Assembly: GCA_003164045.1 (NCBI GenBank)
Contig: PLRU01000078.1
Location: 354 to 33,597, forward strand
DNA length: 33,244 nt
From: Candidatus Lustribacter telmatis
Lineage (GTDB): Bacteria; Vulcanimicrobiota; Vulcanimicrobiia; Vulcanimicrobiales; Vulcanimicrobiaceae
Direction: 5' to 3'
Position 1 is the stretch's first letter. Each line of letters opens with the position of its first letter. Below, piece by piece: positions 24,065 to 31,659 of this stretch. The position numbers and the translations under genes are program-made. The notes below the pieces were generated by a model. The model saw only the letters and a list, made by a program, of their open reading frames with translations, ran no database searches and had not been told where the DNA came from.

Positions 24065-24946
24065 ATGGCACACGCGATTTGGTCGGGGGCAATCAACTTC
24101 GGACTCGTGACGATTCCGGTGAAGCTGTTCACCGCCGTGCGCACGAACGATTTGCGTTTCAACTTTCTGCACAAGAAGGACGATGGCCGCATCTTCAACG
24201 AGCGCCACTGCACGGTGTGCGGTGAAAAGGTCGAGTACGCCGACCTCGTGCGCGGCTACGAATTTGAAAAGGGCCAGTACGTGACCCTCGGCGACGACGA
24301 TTTCAAGTCGGTGCTGCCCGAAGCGACGCAGTCGGTCGAGATCGTCGAGTTCGTCGATCTCGACCAGATCAACCCGATGTACTTCGATACGCCCTACTAT
24401 CTCGAACCGGAGAAGAAGGGCCGCCACGCCTACGCGCTCTTACGCGAATCGTTGCGTGAAGCGAACAAAGTCGGCATCGCCAAAGTGGTGATCCGTTCGC
24501 GCGAGCATCTAGCCGCGCTCAAACCCAACGGCGAAGCGTTGGTGCTCGAATTGATGCACTTCGCCGACGAACTGGTCGCGCAGAGCGACTTCGACTTTCC
24601 CGAACTCAAAGAAAAAGTGGCGCCGGCCGAACTCAAGGTCGCAAAGCTCCTGATCGATACGATGAGCGTCGAGGAATTCGAGCCCGAGAAATTCCACGAC
24701 GATTACAAAGAAGCGGTCATGTCGATGATCGACGCGCGCGTCGCCGGCGAACAAGTTGCCGCGCCGGAAACGAAGCGTCCGGCCGCGACCAACGTCGTCA
24801 ACCTGATGGACGTGCTGCAACGCAGCCTCGAGCAATCCAAACGCGGCGGCGTTCCGTCGCGTCCGAAGGCGGTACCGTCGGCAAAACCCGCCGCGAAGAA
24901 ATCCGCCTCGGCGGCCAAACCGAAACGGAAGAAGAGCGCGGCCTGA
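24065..24946 (+). CDS. ku: Bacterial Ku end-binding protein
   Basis: 293 residues. The family start HAIWSGAINFGLVTIPVKLF is intact, followed by LHKKDDGRIFNERHCTVCGE and the ring-forming core through VEEFEPEKFHDDYKEA. The last 50 residues are a Lys/Ala/Pro-rich tail, as in many bacterial Kus where it modulates DNA threading and ligase recruitment. It forms a homodimeric ring on broken DNA ends and recruits LigD. It lies 32 bp after the polymerase gene; together the three form a complete minimal NHEJ set. Only 6 bp separate its stop from that of the convergent MFS gene. Confidence 0.96.
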   Translation: MAHAIWSGAINFGLVTIPVKLFTAVRTNDLRFNFLHKKDDGRIFNERHCTVCGEKVEYADLVRGYEFEKGQYVTLGDDDFKSVLPEATQSVEIVEFVDLDQINPMYFDTPYYLEPEKKGRHAYALLRESLREANKVGIAKVVIRSREHLAALKPNGEALVLELMHFADELVAQSDFDFPELKEKVAPAELKVAKLLIDTMSVEEFEPEKFHDDYKEAVMSMIDARVAGEQVAAPETKRPAATNVVNLMDVLQRSLEQSKRGGVPSRPKAVPSAKPAAKKSASAAKPKRKKSAA

Positions 24947-24952
24947 GAAGCG

Positions 24953-26425
24953 CTACTCGATAAGGGTTTCGACCGGCGCGCCGCTGACGGAGGTCTTGTG
25001 CAACAAGAACACCGACGGCACCGAAATGATGAAGATGATCGCGCATAACCGGAAGACGTCGTTGTAGGCCACGGTTTCGGCGTTGAGCATCACCATGCTG
25101 AAGACGTTGTTGAGCGAGGCGGCTTGGTTGGCGGCCCCGTGCAGCATGTTGGCCACATTTTGATTCGCCATAGTAATGCCCGAGGCGAGCTGGGCGTACG
25201 CCGAATCCTGACGGCGCGTTTCGTAGAGCTGTAGGATCGCGATGCCGAGGCTTCCGCCCAGTTGCCGTACGAGCGTGTACACGCCGGTGGCACCGCTCAT
25301 CTTCGCGCGTGAGATGTCCCCAAGCGTGGCGGTCGTGAGCGGCACGAACATGAAACCGAGCGCGAACCCTTGGATGGCGCGCGGCCACAACGTGTCTTCG
25401 AATGCTGAAAACTGATTGAGTCCGCCGACCATCCAGCACCCGATGGCAAAGACGATCAAACCGAACGCAATACTGGCGCGCGCGTCAACCCATTTGACGA
25501 GACGCCCGGCAATGGGCATGCTGATGGCGGTTGCGATCGCGCCGGGTAAGAGCGCGAGCCCCGTACCCATGGCGCTGAACCCCATGACGTTTTGAAAATA
25601 GAGCGGCATCATGAGCGAGGAGCCGAACAAACCGAATCCGGTTACGATGCCGATGATGTTGCCGGCCGTAAACGATCGGGACTTGAAGACGCTCAAGTCG
25701 ACGAGCGGCTGCGGATCGCGGACCTCGCGAATGATGAACGCGGCAATCGAACACACCGAGACGATCGTCAGGATGAAGATCGTCTGCGAGCTGAACCAGT
25801 CCTCGGTCTGGCCGCGCTCGAGTACGTATTGCAGCGATGCGATGCCCGCGGTGAGCAAGCCGAGGCCAAGCCAGTCGACCGGATTCGTGCTGCGCTTCAC
25901 GTACGACTGATCTTTGATGAACGCGAGCGTCATGAAGAACGCCGCAATGCCGATGGGCAGATTGATGTAGAAGATCAGCGGCCACGAGTAGTTGTCGACG
26001 ATGTAGCCGCCGAGTGTCGGACCGATCGCCGGACCGACCATCGCGCCGAGCCCGAAGATCGCCATTGCCCCGCTGCGTTTCTCGGGCGGATACGACTCGA
26101 ACAAAATCGCTTGCGCGGTGGGCTGCAGTGCGCCGCCGCCGATGCCTTGCAGCACGCGGTACGCGACAAGCTGCCACACCGACGTCGCCGTTCCGCACAA
26201 GAACGACGAGACCGTGAAAATTACGATGCATGCGGCGTAGAAGTTGCGGCGGCCAAAACGCGCGGTGAGCCAGCCGTTGAGCGGCATGACGATCACGCTG
26301 GCGAGAATATAGCCGGTGGCGACCCAGCCGATCTCGTCGATCGAAGCACCGAGGGTGCCTGCCATGTTGGTGAGCGCGACGTTGACGATCGAGGTGTCGA
26401 CGATCGCCATGATCAGCCCGAGCAT
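24953..26425 (-). CDS. DHA2-family MFS drug efflux transporter (EmrB/QacA type)
   Basis: 490 residues from the first available canonical start, ATG 26425. About 14 hydrophobic segments. Antiporter motif C is visible as GAMVGPAIGPTLGGYIVD, and motif A-like NGWLTARFGRRNF follows TM2; AIVDTSIVNVAL is the DHA2 signature in TM1. Exports toxic compounds by proton exchange. The protein sequence continues convincingly upstream (TGGVPVILITLTT before the ATG), so TM1 is probably cut short by the ATG choice; see findings. A divergent TetR gene lies 150 bp away and probably represses it. No EmrA-like adaptor gene is adjacent. Confidence 0.9.
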   Translation of the reverse strand: MLGLIMAIVDTSIVNVALTNMAGTLGASIDEIGWVATGYILASVIVMPLNGWLTARFGRRNFYAACIVIFTVSSFLCGTATSVWQLVAYRVLQGIGGGALQPTAQAILFESYPPEKRSGAMAIFGLGAMVGPAIGPTLGGYIVDNYSWPLIFYINLPIGIAAFFMTLAFIKDQSYVKRSTNPVDWLGLGLLTAGIASLQYVLERGQTEDWFSSQTIFILTIVSVCSIAAFIIREVRDPQPLVDLSVFKSRSFTAGNIIGIVTGFGLFGSSLMMPLYFQNVMGFSAMGTGLALLPGAIATAISMPIAGRLVKWVDARASIAFGLIVFAIGCWMVGGLNQFSAFEDTLWPRAIQGFALGFMFVPLTTATLGDISRAKMSGATGVYTLVRQLGGSLGIAILQLYETRRQDSAYAQLASGITMANQNVANMLHGAANQAASLNNVFSMVMLNAETVAYNDVFRLCAIIFIISVPSVFLLHKTSVSGAPVETLIE

Positions 26426-26551
26426 GGTGGTGAGGGTGATCAGGATGACCGGAACGCCGCCGGTGTCCGGGGCGGCCGCCGCGCGTTGTCCGGCTACCAG
26501 GGACGCGATGACGTGCCTCCGGCCGAACGTTCGCTTGTAGGTAATTCTCGC

Positions 26552-26567
26552 ATGACGTTTAAGTCAT
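26552..26567. promoter_or_regulatory. Inverted repeat, candidate TetR operator
   Basis: ATGAC (26552-26556), 6-bp centre GTTTAA, GTCAT (26563-26567), a 5-bp perfect inverted repeat. It lies 10 bp before the TetR ATG. On the minus strand TAAAAT (26566-26571) partly overlaps the right arm and would be a -10 box for the efflux gene. Binding there would stop both divergent genes. The site is a motif reading only. Confidence 0.4.
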
Positions 26568-26577
26568 TTTACCACAC

Positions 26578-27309
26578 ATGGCATACGAGGTCACAAAACT
26601 CGTCAACGGTCGTCCCTACCGCTATCGCGTCCGCTCGGAGCGCGACCCGGCCACCGGCAAGACGCGCAACCGCTGGACCTATCTCGGCCGCGGCGACGCC
26701 GGCCGGCCCCCGGCAGCGGCCAAGCCGCGCGCCAACGCCCGCGAGGCGCTGCTCGACGCGCTCGAGCGGCTGCTCGACCAGGCCGACCCGGGCGACGTGA
26801 CAGCCGCCGCTGTGAGTATCGAAGCGGGCCTTGCGCATGGCACCTTCTACCGCTATTTTCGCAATCGCGTCGATGCGATCCGTGCCCTCGGCGACCGCCT
26901 GCGCAGCGCTCGCGCCGCCGAACTCGGCTTGATCGACGAACATCCCACCGACGCCCGTGCAGCCCGCGCGGCGCTACGCGCCTGGACGGGCGTCTTGCTG
27001 CGCGCGCGAACCGAGCATCCCGGACTCGTGCGGGCGCTCTATGCACTCGCCGCACGCGATCCCGAGATCCGCGCGGCAATCGTCGAGCGCCGCGACGGTT
27101 ATGCGCGCCGGCTCGCCGCCTGGCTGCGCGAACTCGCCGAGCGCGGCATCATCGCGCTGCCTGCATCTGAGGCAGCGAGCGCCGTTTTATTCGCCATGCT
27201 CGACGGCATCGGCCGCGAAGCCGTCACCGCCGGCGAACCGCTCGACGAAGCGCACGTCATCGCGGCAATCGATTTGGTCGAGCGCGCCGTCTTCGGTGTC
27301 GTCCCCTGA
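26578..27309 (+). CDS. TetR/AcrR-family regulator with extra N-terminal domain
   Basis: 243 residues. The TetR helix-turn-helix is at about residues 73-100 (VTAAAVSIEAGLAHGTFYRY, then FRNRVDAIRAL), so 50 extra residues precede it; usual TetR proteins start 10-20 residues before it. The extension (EVTKLVNGRPYRYRVRSERD, PATGKTRNRWTYLG) is beta-strand-like with basic and aromatic residues and resembles the first domain of some transposases. C-terminal ligand domain is all-helical. The ATG at 26578 is the only good start for that frame. Divergent from the DHA2 pump and 10 bp upstream of the MntP-like gene. Confidence 0.85.
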   Translation: MAYEVTKLVNGRPYRYRVRSERDPATGKTRNRWTYLGRGDAGRPPAAAKPRANAREALLDALERLLDQADPGDVTAAAVSIEAGLAHGTFYRYFRNRVDAIRALGDRLRSARAAELGLIDEHPTDARAARAALRAWTGVLLRARTEHPGLVRALYALAARDPEIRAAIVERRDGYARRLAAWLRELAERGIIALPASEAASAVLFAMLDGIGREAVTAGEPLDEAHVIAAIDLVERAVFGVVP

Positions 27310-27319
27310 GGAGCACTCA

Positions 27320-27886
27320 GTGATAGCGCCCGTGGAGCTGAAGATCCTCGGAATCGCATTCGCGGTTGGTCTTGACGTGCTCGCGCTCTCGATCGCGGTC
27401 GGCATCATGCGACTGCCATGGGGTTCTCGAATACGCTTGGGAGTCGCGTTTTCGGCCGCCGAGGTCGTAATGCAGATTGCCGGCTACGCGATCGGTACGG
27501 GCGCCGGACAACTTGTTGGAACAATCGCGGACTATATCGGCTTCGCCGTACTCGCGGGTGTCGGCGTCTTTGTCGTACGGGAGAGTTACAGCGCCGAAGA
27601 CTCACCGCTGAAGATCGATTCGGGCTGGGGTCTCGTTGCCGCGTGCGCGTCAATTAGTCTCGACTCGCTGGGCATCGGCGTCTCACTTCCCGGCGTACCG
27701 CTGCCGCTGCTTCCGCTTTTGGCGACCGTTGCGGTAAGCACCATCATCTTTACCACCATCGGCCTCGCGTTCGGAGCCCAACTCGGAACGCGCTATAAGC
27801 AGTTGGCGGAACGGCTCGCCGGCATCGTCCTCATCGTGCTGGCGGTACTCTTTACCGCGCAGCATATTTTCGGCTGGGTGTCGTGA
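27320..27886 (+). CDS. mntP-like: MntP-like manganese efflux protein
   Basis: 188 residues, six hydrophobic segments in two repeats of three. The duplicated MntP motif is seen as VGLDVLALSIAVGI in the first helix and ISLDSLGIGVSLPG in the fourth, each bringing an Asp to the pore. MntP exports Mn2+ in E. coli under MntR and a riboswitch; no such riboswitch is visible in the 10-bp gap here. The start is GTG 27320 with GAGGAG (27308-27313) overlapping the TetR stop, so translation is coupled with tetR. Substrate could differ from Mn2+. Confidence 0.82.
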   Translation: MIAPVELKILGIAFAVGLDVLALSIAVGIMRLPWGSRIRLGVAFSAAEVVMQIAGYAIGTGAGQLVGTIADYIGFAVLAGVGVFVVRESYSAEDSPLKIDSGWGLVAACASISLDSLGIGVSLPGVPLPLLPLLATVAVSTIIFTTIGLAFGAQLGTRYKQLAERLAGIVLIVLAVLFTAQHIFGWVS

Positions 27887-27901
27887 ACGCCCGAGCCGGC
27901 G

Positions 27902-29104
27902 CTAATTTTCGCGGTCGCCGACTGCCGCAACGGGCGCGTGGCGCATCGCCGCGAGTCCCATGATCAGGGCTGCCGTCGTCAATCCAAACGTGATTGCGAC
28001 CGTCGGCGCGACGCCGGAGACTTGCAACACGTAGGTCGTGAGGACCGGCATAAACACGCCGCTCACACTCTCGAGCGACGATGCTGCGCCGAGTATCGTG
28101 CCGCGCATGTTGTCGGGTGCGTTTGCGGAGAGCAGCGCCGGGATCGTTGCGTTGACGAGCGAGAGCCCGAGCGAGAAGAACGCGACCATCACGACCGCGA
28201 GCGGAAGCGTGTGCGCGAACGGCACGATCGCAAACCCGATCAGCAACACGACGAAACCGATGTTGGACGAGACGCGGTCGCCGAGCGCATCGGTCATCCG
28301 TCCGACGACGCCTACTTGGAAGACCACGCTCGTCAAGCCGAACACGCAGAAGAAATAGCTCGCGTTTACGGCATCGAAGCCGAACTGCGCCTGCAAGACT
28401 AGCGTGAAGACGGAAAACCAGCCGTAGAGGCCGAGCGAGAAGACGAGCTTCTGCCACATGATCGGCGCGACGCGTGGATCGAACAGCGAGAGTTTGATAT
28501 CGCCGAGTGTCGCCGGCTTCTCATCCGCTTTTGCTTCACGCGATTCCGGCAGTACGAAGATCGTTACGATCAGCGTCACGACTTGCAGTCCCGCTGCGAG
28601 CAGAAACGGCATAGAGAAACCGTACTTCGCGACGAGATACCCGCCGGCCAGTGGACCGAAGATGAGCCCGGAACTGAAGGCCGCCCCGATGTACGCGAAC
28701 GCGCGTCCGCGCTTCTCCGGTTCGACCAGATCCGACACGTACGCTTGCGTGACGCTGATATTTCCGCCCGAGAAACCTTCGATGATGCGCGCGACGAATA
28801 CAATGCCGATGTTCGGTGCAAATGCGAGCATCGTCCAGCCGATCGTCGCGCCGATCTGCGAGACGATCAGCACGGCTTTGCGGCCGATCCGGTCGCTCAC
28901 GTTTCCCCAGAAGGGGCCGCCGACGAACTGGCAGAGCGCGAACACGGCAAAGAGTGCGCCGACCACGATATCGGGCGCGCCGAAGTGCTTCACGAAATAC
29001 GGCATCAGCGGGATCAGGATGCTGAAACCGAGGATGTCGATAAACGTGATACCCAGGATAGGTAGCAGTTTTACGAACACATAGGCCTTCAACATGACCA
29101 ACAT
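27902..29104 (-). CDS. DHA1-family MFS transporter (tetracycline-resistance TCR type)
   Basis: 400 residues if started at ATG 29104, 397 if at ATG 29095; the first has a GGGGAAA stretch at a workable distance. About 12 hydrophobic segments. Motif A is NVSDRIGRKAVLIVS, and antiporter motif C GAAFSSGLIFGPLAGGYL is clear. Likely proton-driven efflux; no substrate can be named. It ends 15 bp from the MntP-like gene in a convergent arrangement. Its start overlaps the SDR gene start on the opposite strand. An in-frame start further upstream (29179) would overlap the SDR gene by 86 bp and is unlikely. Confidence 0.88.
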   Translation of the reverse strand: MLVMLKAYVFVKLLPILGITFIDILGFSILIPLMPYFVKHFGAPDIVVGALFAVFALCQFVGGPFWGNVSDRIGRKAVLIVSQIGATIGWTMLAFAPNIGIVFVARIIEGFSGGNISVTQAYVSDLVEPEKRGRAFAYIGAAFSSGLIFGPLAGGYLVAKYGFSMPFLLAAGLQVVTLIVTIFVLPESREAKADEKPATLGDIKLSLFDPRVAPIMWQKLVFSLGLYGWFSVFTLVLQAQFGFDAVNASYFFCVFGLTSVVFQVGVVGRMTDALGDRVSSNIGFVVLLIGFAIVPFAHTLPLAVVMVAFFSLGLSLVNATIPALLSANAPDNMRGTILGAASSLESVSGVFMPVLTTYVLQVSGVAPTVAITFGLTTAALIMGLAAMRHAPVAAVGDREN

Positions 29105-29921
29105 CGCGGCGGTTTCCCCGAAACACCCGATTGCGTTGATCACCGGCGCGTCGGCCGGCATCGGTCTGGAATTCGCCAAGCGCCTAGCGGAGCGCCACTA
29201 CGATCTCATCCTCACCGCCCGGCGCCGCGACCGGCTCGACGAGCTGGCCACGCGGTTGCGGGCCGAGCACGGCGGCATACGCGTGGAGGTCATCGTGGCC
29301 GACCTCGCCGACCCCGCCGCGCCTGAGGCGATTGCTGCGGAAGTCAGGCGGTTGGAGATCGACGTCGACCTGCTCGTGAACAACGCCGGCTTCGGCACGC
29401 ACGGGCGGTTCGAGACGCTGCCGCCCGAACGCGAGCGCGGTGAGATCGCGGTCAATGTTGCGGCGCTCGTCGCGCTCACGCACGCGTTTCTGCCCGGCAT
29501 GCTGGAACGCGGTCACGGCGGCGTGATCAACGTCGCATCGACCGCAGCGTTTCAGCCCGTTCCCTACATGGCGGTCTACGCGGCGACGAAGGCCTTCGTG
29601 CGCTCGTTCTCCGAAGCGCTGCACGAAGAAGTATCTGTGCGCGGCGTGCGCGTGCTCGCGCTGTGTCCCGGTCCAACGGCGACGGAATTCTTCGACACCA
29701 ACGTTGCTGCGCCACGCGGCCCGATCCGTACGGTACGCGACGTAGTGACGAGCGGGTTACGCGCCTACGATGCCGGTGCGCCCGTAGTGATCGACGGCCT
29801 CAGCAACCAAGTGCTCATTGCATTCGCGAACCTGATTCCGCGCCGCTGGGCAACGCGGATCGCCGGGAAGATCATGCACCCGGGGAAGGCCACCGACGCT
29901 GGGGAACCATTGCAGCGATAA
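29094..29921 (+). CDS. Short-chain dehydrogenase/reductase
   Basis: 275 residues. NAD(P)-binding TGASAGIG at residues 17-24, NNAGF in the fourth strand, catalytic Ser149 in INVASTAAF, Tyr162 and Lys166 in YAATKAFVR, and CPGPTATEF after. Tyr-Lys-Ser triad is complete. Closest in style to the DltE/YqjQ-like SDR group acting on lipid or ketone substrates. ATG 29094 is required because the Rossmann motif starts only 11 residues later. Followed 16 bp later by the SpoIIE-type phosphatase region on the same strand. Confidence 0.92.
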   Translation: MTNIAAVSPKHPIALITGASAGIGLEFAKRLAERHYDLILTARRRDRLDELATRLRAEHGGIRVEVIVADLADPAAPEAIAAEVRRLEIDVDLLVNNAGFGTHGRFETLPPERERGEIAVNVAALVALTHAFLPGMLERGHGGVINVASTAAFQPVPYMAVYAATKAFVRSFSEALHEEVSVRGVRVLALCPGPTATEFFDTNVAAPRGPIRTVRDVVTSGLRAYDAGAPVVIDGLSNQVLIAFANLIPRRWATRIAGKIMHPGKATDAGEPLQR

Positions 29922-29991
29922 GCGGGGGAAGAACGAGATAGCTACCTACGACTCCGCCCGCGCCGCGGGTGTCGACCGGACGCGCGAGAGC

Positions 29992-31659
29992 TTGGAGCTG
30001 CTCGTGCGTGCGGGTGAGATGTTTCACCAATCGCTCGAGTTGGAAAACACGCTCTACAACGTCGCGCGTGTTGCTGTCGAATCGTTCGCCGATCTCTGTC
30101 TCTTTGACTTGATCGATGAGAAATCCGATCGCCTCTATGTCACGGCCGGCGCGCATCGCGACGTGAGTCTCGAACCGATGCTAAAGAACGCCGGTTCGTC
30201 GATTCTCTATAGCGATGAGTTTCGCGTCCATCCCGCGGTGCAAGTAGCACAAACGGGCGTGCCGTTTTTCGAACCGGTGATCGGTCCCAAAGAGATCGCG
30301 GCGCACGCGGCCTCCTCAGCGCACGCCGACTTTATGCGGCGGATGGGATATCGTTCGAAGATCATCGTTCCGGTCGCGTTGCAAACGAATATTTACGGCA
30401 CGCTCACGTTCGTGCGCACGCTCGATGCCGAACCGTTCCAGCGGCGTGACGTGCAATTTGCCGAGGAACTCGGACGGCGCGCCGGTCTCGCGGTAGCAAA
30501 CGCAAAGCAGTACCATCGGGAGCAGCACGCCGCGACGACGCTGCAAGATGCGTTTCTGGCGCAGACATTTCCCGATCGGCCGGGCGTCGCATTCAATGCG
30601 CTCTACCGTCCAAGCGGCGACGTCGCAAAGCTCGGCGGCGATTGGTACGATGCGTTTGAAACGAGCGATGGGTCGATCGTCGTTACGATCGGCGACGTCA
30701 GCGGCAAAGGCATCGATGCCGCCCGGCTGATGGTGCAGTTGCGCCAGTCGGTTCGCGTTGCTGCAACGATCAGCTGCGATCCGGCGGAGATCATGCGCAT
30801 CGTCAACGATGCGATGTTGCTCGACCGTTCGGAGTCGCTGGCTACGGCGTTCATCGGCGTCCTCAACGCGAGTGCGACGGACGTCCGCTACGCGACCGCC
30901 GGTCATCCGCCGGCGTTCCTGCGTCGCAGGGACCGCACGATCGAACATCTCACGTCGGGCTCGCCGCCGCTTGGCGTCTGGCGCGAAGCCGTCTTCACGT
31001 CGCGCGTGACTCCGATCGATCAGGAAGCCTTGTTGATCATGTATACGGACGGGCTGAGCGAGATCACGCGCGACGCCGTCGAGGGCGAAGCGATGATCTT
31101 GGAGTTGCTCGCCTCCGATGCCGCGATGCATGCGGGGAATCCGGCCCGTTTCATGGAGCGCATGCTCGTCTCGCACGTGCAGCAGGACGACATTGCGATC
31201 ATGAGCGTGCGCTTCGGGCGGCCGGATAATCGACGCTGGCGATTCGACGTCGGCGACCCGGCCGTGGCGTATGCGATCCAGCGCGAACTCATCGCGCTCG
31301 CGACCGCGGTCGGAGCGCCGGATGAAGCGGAGATCAACGCCTGCGAATTGATTTTGAGCGAACTCATCGGCAATGCCGTTCGTCACGCGCCGGGCGCGCT
31401 GAGCATTTCCGTTTCGATCGATGACGACGGCGTCTGGCTGCACCTCATCGACGATGGCCCGGGATTCGCATTCCGCTCGGCGCTGCCCGACGATCTCTGG
31501 GCCGAATCAGGCCGAGGCCTGTTCCTCATTGCCGCACTCGCGCGCTCGGTTGAGGCGACGCCGCTCCGGGGGTGCGGCAGTTATATCCGCGTCTGTTTGC
31601 CGGTACTTGCAACGTCACCGGACGATATGCCGAACCAGGAAACGATGTTACGTACGTAG
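29992..31659 (+). CDS. GAF - SpoIIE/PP2C phosphatase - HATPase_c protein (RsbU/RsbP-like regulator)
   Basis: 555 residues from TTG 29992, but the frame is open further upstream and the true start may be at about 29938 (see findings). GAF-like sensor about residues 1-170. PP2C/SpoIIE domain about 190-395 with metal-site motifs GGDWYDAFE, IGDVSGKGIDAA, ATAGHPPAFL, YTDGLSE and QQDDIAIM. A C-terminal GHKL kinase-like domain follows: N box ELILSELIGNAVRHAPG, G1 LIDDGPGF, G2 SGRGLFLIA. Phosphatases of this type dephosphorylate an RsbV protein; the kinase domain might oppose it. Distance from rsbVW is 27 kb. The stop falls inside the opposite-strand gene (79-nt overlap). Confidence 0.88.
   Translation: MELLVRAGEMFHQSLELENTLYNVARVAVESFADLCLFDLIDEKSDRLYVTAGAHRDVSLEPMLKNAGSSILYSDEFRVHPAVQVAQTGVPFFEPVIGPKEIAAHAASSAHADFMRRMGYRSKIIVPVALQTNIYGTLTFVRTLDAEPFQRRDVQFAEELGRRAGLAVANAKQYHREQHAATTLQDAFLAQTFPDRPGVAFNALYRPSGDVAKLGGDWYDAFETSDGSIVVTIGDVSGKGIDAARLMVQLRQSVRVAATISCDPAEIMRIVNDAMLLDRSESLATAFIGVLNASATDVRYATAGHPPAFLRRRDRTIEHLTSGSPPLGVWREAVFTSRVTPIDQEALLIMYTDGLSEITRDAVEGEAMILELLASDAAMHAGNPARFMERMLVSHVQQDDIAIMSVRFGRPDNRRWRFDVGDPAVAYAIQRELIALATAVGAPDEAEINACELILSELIGNAVRHAPGALSISVSIDDDGVWLHLIDDGPGFAFRSALPDDLWAESGRGLFLIAALARSVEATPLRGCGSYIRVCLPVLATSPDDMPNQETMLRT

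Noticed and set aside
21406..24092. Long minus-strand frames of 464 and 370 residues opposite the ligase and polymerase genes
   Set aside because: Both mirror genes with intact catalytic motifs and have low-complexity, Arg/Ala/His-rich composition.
25592..26800. 402-residue + strand frame opposite the DHA2 pump
   Set aside because: Antisense shadow; the minus frame has a convincing 14-segment membrane topology and MFS motifs, and this frame also runs into the TetR gene.
29045..29080. GTAAAA-N14-GGGTAT on the minus strand resembling a SigB-type promoter
   Set aside because: It lies inside the MFS coding sequence just downstream of its start, so it could not produce the full protein; it encodes conserved TM1 residues and is best read as chance.
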